A DNA stretch of 64,000 nt from Sulfurovum sp. (GTDB taxonomy: Bacteria; Campylobacterota; Campylobacteria; Campylobacterales; Sulfurovaceae): contig NVUY01000018.1 of the NCBI GenBank assembly GCA_002733215.1, forward strand, positions 207 through 64,206, read 5' to 3'. The notes beneath the pieces were generated by a model. That model was not told the DNA's origin and searched no databases. It saw only the letters and a program-made list of their open reading frames with translations. A program made the translations under genes and the position numbers. Positions 55,365-64,000 of this stretch are shown piece after piece (the stretch's first letter is position 1; each line of letters opens with the position of its first letter).

Positions 55365-55438
55365 TGGATGGGGTAGAGGGATTCGAACCCCCGATACCAG
55401 TACCAAAAACTAGTGCCTTACCGCTTGGCGATACCCCA
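55365..55438 (-). tRNA. tRNA-Gln (TTG)
   Basis: 74 nt with CCA encoded. Acceptor UGGGGUA pairs with UACCCCA, the anticodon is TTG and the T-loop is GGTTCGAATCC. In Campylobacterota it is usually charged through Glu-tRNA-Gln amidation. Confidence 0.93.
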
Positions 55439-55472
55439 ATATTCATAAGTGATAACTGCTTATGTGGACGGC

Positions 55473-55501
55473 ATTATAGCACCAAATGTTTCACTTGTCA
55501 A
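55473..55501 (-). promoter_or_regulatory. Promoter of the tRNA-Gln/tRNA-fMet transcript
   Basis: TTGACA (55496-55501), 17 bases, TATAAT (55473-55478) on the minus strand, a perfect sigma70 consensus, as expected for stable RNA genes. It lies 34 bases before tRNA-Gln. Confidence 0.75.
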
Positions 55502-55552
55502 GAGGTTTTTTAAAAAAGTCAATAAAACTTTCTGAGACTAAGTACGAATAGG

Positions 55553-55558
55553 TATAAT
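55553..55558 (+). promoter_or_regulatory. -10 box of ribBA
   Basis: TATAAT, 36 bases upstream of the ATG, with GGAGA as ribosome binding site. Confidence 0.4.
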
Positions 55559-55594
55559 ACATGAAATATTATATATAAAAGTTATGGAGACACG

Positions 55595-56629
55595 ATGTCA
55601 ACTGATGCAATAAAAAGAGTAGAAAAAGCAATAGAAGAGACAAAAAGAGGGCGTATGGTCATCATGATGGATGATGAAGATAGAGAAAATGAGGGTGACC
55701 TTGTATATGCGGCGACCTTCTCCACTCCTGCTATGGTAAACTTCATGGCAAAAGAAGCCAGAGGGCTCATTTGTACACCAGTAACGAAAGAGATAGCGAC
55801 TAAACTAGACCTTCTGCCAATGGTAACGAACAATGTCTCTAATCATGAGACTGCGTTTACCGTGTCTATAGACTCTACTAATGCAGAGACAGGTATATCA
55901 GCGCACGAGAGAGATGACTGTATCTCTAAACTCTCTTCTCCTCAAACCGTAGCCAGTGACTTTGTACGTCCTGGTCATATCTTCCCATTGATCGCCAAAG
56001 ACGGTGGTGTGCTTGTACGTACAGGTCATACGGAGGGTTCTGTTGATCTGTGTAAACTTGCCGGTCTTGCTCCTGCTGCTGTGATCTGTGAGATCATTAA
56101 AGATGATGGAACCATGGCACGTATGGATGATCTTGAAGTTTTTTCCGAAAAACATGACCTTTGCATCGTTTACATTTCCGATATAGTTGAGTATCGTTTG
56201 GCAAATGAACAACTGATTCAACGTGTTAAAGAAGAAGAGTCTGAACTTAGAGGTATAAAAGTAGAGAAGATCACATACACAGATCATTTAGACAGAACTC
56301 ATACCGTTATACAGTTTTACAAGTCACATGAAACAGCAAATGTTAAATTTCATAACATCGGGACAGACATAGGACTTGTACTTGATGACAAACGTTTTTC
56401 TGCATTGAACAATTCTATAGACTACCTAAAGAACAATGGCGGCATACTTATTTTCTTAGATACCAAAGTGATCTCTCATGAACAGGCCAAAGAATTTGGA
56501 GTAGGTGCACAGATACTCAAAGACCTTGGCATTAAAAACATTAATCTTCTTACAACCAATATAGATACAGAATTTGTAGGTCTTGCAGGTTTCGGTCTTG
56601 ATGTTGTTGAGAAGATAGAGGTGATCTAA
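55595..56629 (+). CDS. ribBA: RibBA hybrid: DHBP synthase with degenerate GTP cyclohydrolase II domain
   Basis: 344 residues. The N-terminal ~205 form an intact 3,4-dihydroxy-2-butanone-4-phosphate synthase ([38 protein letters not shown]), which makes the four-carbon unit of riboflavin from ribulose 5-phosphate. The C-terminal ~135 are shaped like GTP cyclohydrolase II ([21 protein letters not shown]) but lack the zinc-binding Cys cluster and the catalytic HSECLTGD-type motif. That half should be inactive. Such hybrid RibBA proteins are known in Helicobacter and relatives, with the cyclohydrolase supplied elsewhere. The stop lies 7 bases before the Cache kinase gene. Confidence 0.9.
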   Translation: MSTDAIKRVEKAIEETKRGRMVIMMDDEDRENEGDLVYAATFSTPAMVNFMAKEARGLICTPVTKEIATKLDLLPMVTNNVSNHETAFTVSIDSTNAETGISAHERDDCISKLSSPQTVASDFVRPGHIFPLIAKDGGVLVRTGHTEGSVDLCKLAGLAPAAVICEIIKDDGTMARMDDLEVFSEKHDLCIVYISDIVEYRLANEQLIQRVKEEESELRGIKVEKITYTDHLDRTHTVIQFYKSHETANVKFHNIGTDIGLVLDDKRFSALNNSIDYLKNNGGILIFLDTKVISHEQAKEFGVGAQILKDLGIKNINLLTTNIDTEFVGLAGFGLDVVEKIEVI

Positions 56630-56636
56630 AAACTAC

Positions 56637-58259
56637 ATGTCTTTAAATATCTTCAAACCTAATACCATAGCAGGTATACATATTATTGCTATGTTGATGA
56701 TGTTTATAGTTATTATTATATTTTCAAGCCTGGTGGCTTATAAAGAATATCAAAATTTTGAACTTGAAGCCAAAAGTATTCAATTGGAATTTATTCAAAA
56801 ACAAAAAGACACTATTGTCTTTGATACAAGACGTGTATTGGATTTTATCAGTAAGACATATGAAAATCGAAACATCCTGAAAGATGATCAGATTTTGAAA
56901 AAACAAATACTTCATGCTATAGAAAAACTTTATGGACGGCAAGATGGTACAGGATATATATTTGTTTATGATTTTAACGGTATTGTACTTTCAGACCCCG
57001 TACAAAAACAAAATATAGGAAGAGACCTTTATGCTACCAAGGATGCTAATGGAGTAATGGTCATTAAAGATCTGATAGATATCTCAAGAACAAAAAAGGG
57101 TGGTTTTGTTGAGTACCAATGGCTAAAACCTACGACGGGGACATTGAGTTCTAAAGTATCTTATGCCAAATCATTTGAACCTTGGGGCTGGATGGTCGGT
57201 ACAGGTGTATATCTTGATGAAGTGGAAAAACATATACAGATCCAAAGGATCATACTCAAAAATAGACTCAATCAGTATTCTCTAAAAGTGGTATTTCTAT
57301 TGGCTATTTTATTTGTGCTCGGTATCATAGGTATCATCATGACCAATCATATACTTAAAAAAGAGATATCTTCTTTTAGCCGTTATTTTGAAGAAGCATC
57401 GGCTACTTATGCAAAGATAGATGAAAAAAATATACATCTCTCTGAGTTTAAAAAAATGGTACATTATATTAATGCCATGATCAGTGTAATTCATCAAAGA
57501 AACAAAAAACTAAAAGAGATGAACTTTGCACTGGAATCAAAAGTTGAGCAAAAAACAAAAGATCTGTATGATCAAAATATCTTACTTGCACAGGAAAAAG
57601 ATTTTAATGCCTCACTTGTGAAGGCACAAGACAGCTTCATTAAACATTCTATTCATGAGATCAATACACCTTTGGCAGTGATCATGACCCATATTGACCT
57701 GTTTAAAATGAAAGAAGGTGAAAACAGGTATCTTAGCAAAATAGAGGCAGCAAGTAAGATCATCAGTAATATCTATGATGACCTGAGTTATATGGTGAAA
57801 AAAAACCGTTTTGATTATGTTAAAAAGTATTTTTGTATTTCTGATTTTCTTGAAGAACGGATCGATTTCTTTTCTGATATTGCATTAGGCAATCAACACC
57901 ATATCATTGCTGAGATCCAAAATGACATTTGGCTTTATTTCAGTCCGGAAGAACTACAAAGAATTATAGATAACAATTTATCAAATGCTATTAAATATGC
58001 CAATAAAGGAACTGATGTAAAGGTGATACTTAAAAAAGAAAAAGAAGAAATTGTTTTTAAATTTTTAAGTATTTCTCCTAAAATAGAAAATGTTGAAGCT
58101 ATCTTTAAAGCATTCCATCGTGAAAATGATGTACGAGGTGGATTTGGATTGGGACTGGAAATAGTCTATACCATTTGTCAAAAAGAAAATGTTAAAATAG
58201 AAGTAGGGTCTGACGATAAAATGACTGTATTCTCTTATAGATTTAGAAAGGGGGAGTAG
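56637..58259 (+). CDS. Sensor histidine kinase with single Cache (sCache_2) sensor
   Basis: 540 residues. A membrane segment (about 14-34) and an sCache_2 sensor (about 40-200; YIFVYDFNGIVLSDP, FVEYQWLKP, PWGWMVGTGVYLDEVEKHI) come first. A second membrane segment (about 217-238), a coiled coil near 280-325 and HisKA with H in SIHEINTPLAVI (about 340) follow. The ATPase has DNNLSNAIKYAN and GGFGLGLEIVY. sCache_2 domains bind small carboxylates such as acetate or pyruvate in several receptors. With a porin and acetate transporter downstream, sensing of such acids is a reasonable inference. It ends directly before its regulator (TAGGTG). Confidence 0.87.
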   Translation: MSLNIFKPNTIAGIHIIAMLMMFIVIIIFSSLVAYKEYQNFELEAKSIQLEFIQKQKDTIVFDTRRVLDFISKTYENRNILKDDQILKKQILHAIEKLYGRQDGTGYIFVYDFNGIVLSDPVQKQNIGRDLYATKDANGVMVIKDLIDISRTKKGGFVEYQWLKPTTGTLSSKVSYAKSFEPWGWMVGTGVYLDEVEKHIQIQRIILKNRLNQYSLKVVFLLAILFVLGIIGIIMTNHILKKEISSFSRYFEEASATYAKIDEKNIHLSEFKKMVHYINAMISVIHQRNKKLKEMNFALESKVEQKTKDLYDQNILLAQEKDFNASLVKAQDSFIKHSIHEINTPLAVIMTHIDLFKMKEGENRYLSKIEAASKIISNIYDDLSYMVKKNRFDYVKKYFCISDFLEERIDFFSDIALGNQHHIIAEIQNDIWLYFSPEELQRIIDNNLSNAIKYANKGTDVKVILKKEKEEIVFKFLSISPKIENVEAIFKAFHRENDVRGGFGLGLEIVYTICQKENVKIEVGSDDKMTVFSYRFRKGE

Positions 58260-58922
58260 GTGAAAGTATTATTACTGGAAGATGAGTTGATGCTTCAGAG
58301 TGCTATAAAAGAGTATTTGACAGATACAGGGTACGAAGTGACAGCATTTGAAGATGGTAAAGAAGCATATGCCAATATATGTGATAACAGTTATGACCTT
58401 TTTATCTTTGATATAAATATACCCTCTATAGATGGACTGTCATTACTTGATACGCTGCAAAAAGATAAAATATATATCCCTACAATCTTTATCTCTGCGA
58501 TTACAGAGATAGAACAGATAAGCAAAGCGTATGACTTAGGTTGTTACGATTACCTAAAAAAACCTTTTCATTTAAAAGAGCTTACCTTACATATAGACAG
58601 ACTGCTCAAAATAGCAAATATAGAATCAAAAAGTTTTGTCAATCTCTCCAGGATGTATGTGTATGATCTTGAAAAGAAGAGATTGCTTTTTGACAACGAA
58701 GAACAGACACTTACGCCCAAACAGGCACAGATCATTGATCTTTTTGCCTCCAACATCAATAGAATAGTTGACTTTGATATGCTGAGACACTATGTCTGGG
58801 ATGATAGCTATATAGACACTGCCACGATAAGAGCAGAGATACACAGGGTCAAGCAAGTACTGAAAGAAGATCTCATAGAGAGTCTGAAGGGAATAGGCTA
58901 CAGGATCAATAAAGCGTATTGA
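58260..58922 (+). CDS. OmpR-family response regulator of the Cache kinase
   Basis: 220 residues starting at GTG 58260, adjacent to the kinase stop and with GGGGGAG upstream. The receiver has ED near 8-9, phospho-acceptor Asp in LFIFDINIPS (about 51) and Lys in KKPFHLKEL. The winged-helix domain has LTPKQAQIIDLFA, a TIRAEIHRVKQVL recognition helix and a GIGYRIN end. The direct repeat upstream of the OprD porin (58985-59004) has the 11-bp period expected of its binding sites. Confidence 0.9.
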   Translation: MKVLLLEDELMLQSAIKEYLTDTGYEVTAFEDGKEAYANICDNSYDLFIFDINIPSIDGLSLLDTLQKDKIYIPTIFISAITEIEQISKAYDLGCYDYLKKPFHLKELTLHIDRLLKIANIESKSFVNLSRMYVYDLEKKRLLFDNEEQTLTPKQAQIIDLFASNINRIVDFDMLRHYVWDDSYIDTATIRAEIHRVKQVLKEDLIESLKGIGYRINKAY

Positions 58923-58928
58923 TCTTTC

Positions 58929-58945
58929 TGTAACAAAATGTTACA
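58929..58945 (+). promoter_or_regulatory. Palindrome TGTAAC-N5-GTTACA after the regulator gene
   Basis: A perfect 6-base inverted repeat 6 bases after the regulator stop and about 90 bases upstream of the porin start of transcription. It resembles sites of Crp/Fnr-family regulators, but could also form a weak stem at the 3' end of the regulator mRNA. Confidence 0.35.
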
Positions 58946-58984
58946 AACATGCTTTTTTAACTCTACTTTCTTCGTCAATAATCA

Positions 58985-59020
58985 CAATGCTATGCCAATG
59001 CTATTTTCATCTTTCATAAT
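58985..59020 (+). promoter_or_regulatory. Direct-repeat operator and promoter of the OprD porin gene
   Basis: CAATGCTAT at 58985-58993 and again at 58996-59004 (11-bp period), 10 bases, then CATAAT (59015-59020) as -10. The placement matches activation by an OmpR-type regulator. Confidence 0.6.
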
Positions 59021-59046
59021 AAAATGAGTTTAAATTTGGAGGAAAT

Positions 59047-60405
59047 ATGAAAAAAACAGTATTACTGTCACTGATGGCATCAACAATGATCATGGCAGGT
59101 GGAGACATTGTGCCAGTAGAGCCGATAGTGGCAGAAGTTGAGGAAGATTGGGGAGAGGTCTTCGGACAATCTCGAACTTTTTTTATTGATAGAAACTACA
59201 ATGGTATAATCAACAACAACCGCAGTTCACTGGCAACAGGTGGTTACATAGGTTACAAGTCTCCGGAATTAAGCGGATTTACACTAGCTATAGCGGCATA
59301 TGGTACCTATGGCTTTGATATCCATCGTGAAGATACTGATGTTGTTGGATCTAAAAGTTATGATCCATCTCTTTACGGAGATAATTTTGATAATTATCTG
59401 TTTATCGGACAGGCATACATCAATTATGCATTTGGAAACACCAACATAAAAGTGGGTCGTCAAAGACTTGATACTCCTATGGTTGGTGCAGATGATGCCA
59501 GAATGCTACCCAGCCTTTTTGAAGCAGCAGTAGTCAGTAACAAGGATGTAGAAAATACTACCCTGATTCTGGCACATGTCACAAGAGAGACGACCGGAAC
59601 ATTCTCAAATGTCTATACACCCGGGGCACTTTCACTTCAAAGTGGTTATGGTTTAGGATTTAAAAGCGGTACAAGCGGTCGTTTTGCCAATATGGGAACG
59701 ATCGCCTTGGGACATAACGATATAAATGGTGATGGCAGTTATGACAACAGTACTGCCGGAGTTACTGTATTGTCAGCTGTTTATACAGGAGTAGAGGGGC
59801 TGAAACTACAGGCCTGGGATTACATTGCATGGGATATACTCAATATTGTCTACCTGCAGGCAGACTATGGTTGGTCAGCGACAGATAGTGTAAAGTTAAA
59901 AGCCTCTGCCCAATACATTAATGAAAGTGATATTGGTAAATCTTTGGCAGCTTCAGTAAACAGCAATTATTTTGCGGGTAAACTAGGTGCATCGTATGAG
60001 GGGATTAGCGGATATTTGGCTTATTCTGCAACAGGAGACAGTCGTCATGATACAATGAACGGTGGGATCATCACTCCCTGGGCCGGTATGCCGGCATTTA
60101 CTCAGGGGATGGTCACAAGACATATGTTCTTTGCTGATACGGATACCTGGAAAGCCGCTGCTACCTACAAGTTTAGCGACCTTCCTTTGAAAGCAACAGC
60201 CTATTATGTAGAGTTTGATGTAGGTTCAAAGAATACTTATAAACCCGGTCAGGACTGGACGGCAAAAGAGTCCGGATTTGACATTCAATATGACGTTGCA
60301 GCAGTTAAAGGTCTGAATCTGAGACTTAGAGCCAACTACCCAAGAGATTTTGCACCTGGTTTAGACTGGAATGAGTATAGATTAATTGCTAATTACAGCT
60401 TTTAA
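59047..60405 (+). CDS. OprD-family outer-membrane porin
   Basis: The 452-residue precursor has a signal peptide (1-18) and mature N-terminus AGGDIVPVEPIV. FGQSRTFFIDRNYNG and KVGRQRLDTPM near 135-150 are typical of the OprD family, with a long series of amphipathic strands and a C-terminal Phe. OprD porins pass small organic acids and amino acids. GGAGG precedes the ATG. It lies between a Cache two-component system and the acetate transporter, so it probably admits acetate or similar acids. A 10-base hairpin after the stop separates it from the next gene. Confidence 0.87.
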   Translation: MKKTVLLSLMASTMIMAGGDIVPVEPIVAEVEEDWGEVFGQSRTFFIDRNYNGIINNNRSSLATGGYIGYKSPELSGFTLAIAAYGTYGFDIHREDTDVVGSKSYDPSLYGDNFDNYLFIGQAYINYAFGNTNIKVGRQRLDTPMVGADDARMLPSLFEAAVVSNKDVENTTLILAHVTRETTGTFSNVYTPGALSLQSGYGLGFKSGTSGRFANMGTIALGHNDINGDGSYDNSTAGVTVLSAVYTGVEGLKLQAWDYIAWDILNIVYLQADYGWSATDSVKLKASAQYINESDIGKSLAASVNSNYFAGKLGASYEGISGYLAYSATGDSRHDTMNGGIITPWAGMPAFTQGMVTRHMFFADTDTWKAAATYKFSDLPLKATAYYVEFDVGSKNTYKPGQDWTAKESGFDIQYDVAAVKGLNLRLRANYPRDFAPGLDWNEYRLIANYSF

Positions 60406-60426
60406 TTAAAGATTATAAAGAATTTA

Positions 60427-60452
60427 GTGTGAGTAGTATTTTCTACTTGCAC
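60427..60452 (+). terminator. Intercistronic hairpin between the porin and the DUF485 gene
   Basis: GTGTGAGTAG pairs over all 10 positions with CTACTTGCAC (two G-U pairs) around a 6-base loop and is followed by TTT. It may act as a partial terminator or 3' stabiliser, letting porin mRNA exceed transporter mRNA. Confidence 0.45.
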
Positions 60453-60475
60453 TTTAAAAATATGAAGGAGAAAAA

Positions 60476-60808
60476 ATGAATAACGAACAAGTACAAGCGA
60501 TTAAAAATAATCCGAAGTATCAAAAACTTGTTTCTACGAGAGGCAAGTTCGCATGGACACTTACAATCATTATGCTCGTAGTATATTATGCGTTTATTTT
60601 ATTAATCGCATTTAGCCCAGAGACACTAGGTGCTAAAATTAGCCCAGATTCTATGACGACGGTAGGTATACCTGTAGGTATAGCAATTATTGTGTTTGCT
60701 TTTATACTCACAGGTATTTATACAAGAAGAGCCAACAATGAATTTGATGGACTTTTAAATGATCTAAAAAATGATCTAAATAATGATACTAAAAAGGGGA
60801 TGAATTAA
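60476..60808 (+). CDS. DUF485 (YjcH-like) small membrane protein
   Basis: 110 residues with two membrane segments (about 25-47 and 60-82) and a polar C-terminal tail. DUF485 proteins are regularly encoded just before ActP-type sodium/solute symporters, as yjcH is before actP in E. coli, and probably assist the transporter. GAAGGAG precedes the ATG, and the stop overlaps the actP start by one base (TAATG). Confidence 0.87.
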   Translation: MNNEQVQAIKNNPKYQKLVSTRGKFAWTLTIIMLVVYYAFILLIAFSPETLGAKISPDSMTTVGIPVGIAIIVFAFILTGIYTRRANNEFDGLLNDLKNDLNNDTKKGMN

Positions 60809-62475
60809 TGTTAAGTAGAATTTTATCTCTATTTATGCTAGCTGGATTTACAGTTGCAATGGCAGCAGGGGCAGACCTAGGTGCAGGCACAAAAGCAGAA
60901 GAAATGAATGTCCCAGCAGTGGTTATGTTCCTGATATTTGTTGCTGGTACCTTAGGTATTACTTACTGGGCGGCAAGAAAAACAAAATCTGCTAAGGATT
61001 TCTATACAGCTGGTGGTGGTATTACTGGTACACAAAATGGTACAGCGATTGCAGGAGACTACATGTCAGCAGCATCCTTCTTGGGTATTACTGGTATGGT
61101 TTACCTTAAAGGGTATGATGGACTTATCTTCTCAATAGGTTTCCTGGTAGGGTGGCCAATCATTCTTTTTATGATCTCTGAGCAGTTAAGAAACCTGGGT
61201 AAATACACATTTGCTGATGTTACCGCATACAGATTAAGACAAAAACCAGTTAGAATCCTAGCGGCACTTGGTTCAATAGCTGTTGTTATCCTTTACCTTA
61301 TTGCGCAAATGGTGGGGGCAGGTAAACTTATCGAGATTTTATTTGGTCTTGATTATGAAATTGCTGTGGTTCTTGTGGGTGCTCTTATGATCGCTTATGT
61401 TGCTTTTGGCGGCATGCTCGCAACCACATGGGTGCAGATCATTAAAGCGGTTTTACTTCTCGTAGGTACAACATTTATGTCCATTATGGTTATGGCAGAG
61501 TTCGGGTTTAGTTTTGATGCACTCTTTACAAAAGCAACTGAGATTCACTCAAAAGGTATAGATATTATGAGTCCTGGTGGACTAGTATCTGATCCTATTT
61601 CAGCTATCTCACTTGGTATTGCTCTTATGTTTGGTACAGCGGGTCTTCCACATATTCTTATGAGATTCTTTACTGTAGCAGATGCAAAAGAAGCTAGAAA
61701 GTCTGTATTCGTTGCAACAGGTCTTATCGGTTATTTCTATGTACTGACTTTCATCATGGGCTTTGGTGCAATCGTACTTGTTCTTGGAGCAGAAAACGGT
61801 ATTTACTTAGCAGCAGACGGTGAAACACTTAAAGGTATGAATAATATGGCTGCGGTGTGGCTGGCACATGCAGTTGGTGGTGACTACTTCCTAGGATTTA
61901 TCTCAGCGGTTGCTTTTGCTACTATCTTAGCGGTTGTTTCCGGGCTTACGCTTGCGGGTGCTTCGGCAATTTCACATGACCTTTATGCCAATGCTTTTGC
62001 TACAGGAAAAATAGATGAGAAAAAAGAGATGAATGTTTCTAAAATGGCTACCGTAGGTATTGGTGTGACTGCAATACTCTTTGGTATTGCCTTTGAAGAA
62101 CAGAACATCGCCTTTGTTGTTGCCCTTGCATTTACCATTGCTGCATCTGCTAACTTCCCAGTATTGTTTATGTCCATCTTCTGGAAAAAGTTAACAACAA
62201 GAGGTGCTGTTATTGGTGGGTACATCGGTCTCATTTCAGCACTCGTTCTTGTTATTCTTGGTCCTGTAGTTTGGACATCGATTTTAGGTAATGCTGAAGC
62301 TATTGTGCCTTATAAATTTCCAGCTATTTTCTCAGTACCTTTAGCCTTTATTGCTATTTGGTTCTTCTCCATCACAGATAAATCAGATGATGCACAAAGA
62401 TGTATCGATGAATTTGATGCCCAAGACATTAGATGTCAAACTGGTATCGGTTCAGAGGGTGCTGTAGACCACTAA
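60808..62475 (+). CDS. actP: Acetate/monocarboxylate cation symporter, ActP type
   Basis: The 555-residue sodium/solute symporter opens with a signal-like segment, followed by about 13 membrane segments. Family signatures include [19 protein letters not shown] (near 80-100), the sodium-symporter segment [15 protein letters not shown] (near 278-292) and [25 protein letters not shown] (near 370-395). This is the ActP class that takes up acetate, glycolate or related acids. It is translationally coupled to the DUF485 gene. The neighbouring porin, Cache kinase and DUF294 gene form a coherent acetate-uptake cluster. Confidence 0.9.
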   Translation: MLSRILSLFMLAGFTVAMAAGADLGAGTKAEEMNVPAVVMFLIFVAGTLGITYWAARKTKSAKDFYTAGGGITGTQNGTAIAGDYMSAASFLGITGMVYLKGYDGLIFSIGFLVGWPIILFMISEQLRNLGKYTFADVTAYRLRQKPVRILAALGSIAVVILYLIAQMVGAGKLIEILFGLDYEIAVVLVGALMIAYVAFGGMLATTWVQIIKAVLLLVGTTFMSIMVMAEFGFSFDALFTKATEIHSKGIDIMSPGGLVSDPISAISLGIALMFGTAGLPHILMRFFTVADAKEARKSVFVATGLIGYFYVLTFIMGFGAIVLVLGAENGIYLAADGETLKGMNNMAAVWLAHAVGGDYFLGFISAVAFATILAVVSGLTLAGASAISHDLYANAFATGKIDEKKEMNVSKMATVGIGVTAILFGIAFEEQNIAFVVALAFTIAASANFPVLFMSIFWKKLTTRGAVIGGYIGLISALVLVILGPVVWTSILGNAEAIVPYKFPAIFSVPLAFIAIWFFSITDKSDDAQRCIDEFDAQDIRCQTGIGSEGAVDH

Positions 62476-62482
62476 AAAAGTT

Positions 62483-62507
62483 TAACAGAGCCTTTTTGGC
62501 TCTGTTA
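62483..62507 (+). terminator. Hairpin downstream of actP
   Basis: TAACAGAGCC and GGCTCTGTTA arms with a 5-base T loop, directly followed by the palindrome GTTAGCTAGCTAAC (62509-62522). No clear U-run follows, so some read-through into the DUF294 gene is likely. Confidence 0.5.
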
Positions 62508-62558
62508 AGTTAGCTAGCTAACTTATTTAAAGTACTTAATTATAAAGGAATAAAACAA

Positions 62559-64000
62559 TTGATAGCACTTTTTGATAACTTAAAAACGCATCTTCCTTTT
62601 TCATTCTTGGATAATGAATATCTTAAACTTATAGAAAATAATGCTCAAATAGCCTATTACCCTAAAGATACCCTACTGATTGATGAAAATGTTATTCCTT
62701 CTACATTTTTTGTTATTATTAAAGGTATTGTTGAGGCTAAAAATATGGAAGAGCTTATAGATATTTATCAGAATGATGATGTTTTTGCCGGGATAGAACT
62801 TATAAAAAATAAGCCATCAAAATACCGATATAGCGTTTATGAAGAGCTTATCTGTTATGAAATACCTAGAGATGTATTTTTAGAATTATGTCAAAAAAAC
62901 GTTGAATTTAAAAATTATTTTTTCTCTTCTATAGTAGAGCGTATCACTATGCTTAAAGAGAGAAAAGAGAGTGCGAAAATGGCAGATATGATGTTGACAC
63001 GTGTCGATAACAGCATTTTACATACGGCTTGTATTGTAGATCATGATATGCCTATTATTGATGCAATAACTAAGATGGAAGATAATAATTCTGTAGTACT
63101 GATAGTAAAAAATGCATCGGGATATGGCATTGTTACCGATGCGAATATGAGAAAATATATTCTTTATCGTGAAGAAAAAAATTTAACAAAAATTTCTCAA
63201 ATACAAACGTATCCGATTATTTCTATCCCCGAAGGTGAACTCCTTTTTAATGTGCTACTTCTTATGACGGGACATTCTATTAAACATCTTCCTGTTTTAA
63301 ATGAAAAAGAAGAAGTTATCGGCTTGCTTGAATTGATAGACCTATTGAGTCATTTTGCAAATCAGTCACATATTATTCATGTACAGATAGAAAAAGCATC
63401 TGACATTTCATCTGTTATTGCTGCTTCAAAACGAATTGACAGCATGATAAATACTTTACATTTGAAAGGTGTAAAGTCAAGATATATCGCAAAACTTGTC
63501 TCTGAAATGCATAAAAAAATGTATGCAAAACTTTTTAAACTCATTTTTCCAAAGGAATGGCATGACAACTGTACATTGATCTTGTTGGGTTCTGAAGGCA
63601 GGGGAGAGCAAATACTCAAAACAGATCAGGATAACGGATTGATATTCAAAGAAGGTTTTGAGCCTAAAGACCAAGATAGGATTACCATAAAATTCACCGA
63701 AACACTTGATGAAATCGGTTTTCCGAGATGTAAGGGTAATGTCATGCTCATCAATCCTAAGTGGGCTAAAAATACGCAGGCATATAAAGACGATATTCGC
63801 AGATGGATCTCTTCACCTACGAATAAAGATCTTATAGATATGTCTATCTTTTTTGATACCTTTGCAGTTGCCGGAAATATAGCACTCTTTACAGAGTTAC
63901 GTGATTTTTTAATGGCACAGATCAGAGATCATCAAATATTTTTACCGCACTTTGCAAGAGCCATAGAAAGCTTTGACTCTCCACTTGGCTTGTTTTCCCG
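62559..64000 (+). CDS. DUF294 nucleotidyltransferase-like protein with cNMP-binding and CBS domains (partial)
   Basis: The frame starts at TTG 62559 with AAAGGA 8 bases upstream and runs off the right edge (at least 480 codons). A cyclic-nucleotide-binding-like domain (about 10-130) comes first. A CBS pair follows (about 145-275; VDHDMPIIDAITKM, IKHLPVLNEKEEVIGLLEL). The DUF294 domain has GSEGRGEQILKTDQDNGLIF (about 345-365), the nucleotidyltransferase-like signature. Genes of this type often accompany ActP and acetyl-CoA synthetase and may modify or regulate acetate metabolism, but their activity is not established. The frame has no ATG with a ribosome binding site nearby. Confidence 0.82.
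   Translation, partial: MIALFDNLKTHLPFSFLDNEYLKLIENNAQIAYYPKDTLLIDENVIPSTFFVIIKGIVEAKNMEELIDIYQNDDVFAGIELIKNKPSKYRYSVYEELICYEIPRDVFLELCQKNVEFKNYFFSSIVERITMLKERKESAKMADMMLTRVDNSILHTACIVDHDMPIIDAITKMEDNNSVVLIVKNASGYGIVTDANMRKYILYREEKNLTKISQIQTYPIISIPEGELLFNVLLLMTGHSIKHLPVLNEKEEVIGLLELIDLLSHFANQSHIIHVQIEKASDISSVIAASKRIDSMINTLHLKGVKSRYIAKLVSEMHKKMYAKLFKLIFPKEWHDNCTLILLGSEGRGEQILKTDQDNGLIFKEGFEPKDQDRITIKFTETLDEIGFPRCKGNVMLINPKWAKNTQAYKDDIRRWISSPTNKDLIDMSIFFDTFAVAGNIALFTELRDFLMAQIRDHQIFLPHFARAIESFDSPLGLFS

Overview
The window looks like a chromosomal segment of a Campylobacterota (Epsilonproteobacteria) species. The gene complement (two-subunit 2-oxoacid:ferredoxin oxidoreductase, SufBCDE, hybrid RibBA, NifU-like scaffold, OprD porin with ActP, many two-component and c-di-GMP proteins), the low GC content and the AT-rich promoters with a good -10 and weak -35 fit a Sulfurovum-like bacterium. 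The genus is inferred from gene content only.

Layout. 1-6.7 kb: the promoter and structured leader of a transcript leaving the left edge, an NnrS-family membrane protein, FtsH, an MtfA-like zinc peptidase, a SYLF lipoprotein-like protein and a DEAD-box helicase with a ~195-nt leader. 6.85-9.3 kb: a heme-type sensor with GGDEF and EAL domains. 9.3-13.6 kb: a sufBCDE-sufT operon from one strong sigma70-type promoter. 13.7-17.1 kb: HiPIP, 2-oxoacid oxidoreductase beta and alpha, and a DUF2231 membrane protein.

17.1-29.7 kb is a copper/silver response region that is partly decayed. It holds an intact CusCBA exporter and an intact sensor kinase with a Met/His-rich periplasmic domain. It also holds a response regulator whose receiver is broken at the phospho-acceptor, a P-type ATPase reduced to its two ends, a copB reduced to its last codons, and a truncated paralog of a small periplasmic protein. 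Seven sites share one architecture, TRCACA-N5-TRCACA-N9-(-10). I read these as the regulator's operators. A HipA/HipB-type pair lies inside the region.

29.7-39.6 kb: an MscS-type channel, thiI flanked by two copies of a REP-containing MITE-like repeat, a FIST-PAS-PAS-GGDEF-EAL protein, small envelope proteins and an outer-membrane phospholipase A. 39.6-53.9 kb: a co-directional group with a 2519-residue hybrid histidine kinase (four substrate-binding-like domains, with a NIT domain inserted in the first), an RsbU-like phosphatase, a STAS protein, a degenerate RsbW-like/acetyltransferase-like protein, an MFS exporter and a patatin. This looks like a partner-switching cascade.

54.1-64 kb: NifU-like scaffold, tRNA-fMet and tRNA-Gln, RibBA, then a Cache-domain kinase/regulator pair next to an OprD porin, YjcH/ActP acetate transporter and a DUF294 protein cut by the right edge. 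The porin promoter carries an 11-bp-period direct repeat suited to that regulator. No CRISPR array, rRNA, prophage or intact transposase was seen.
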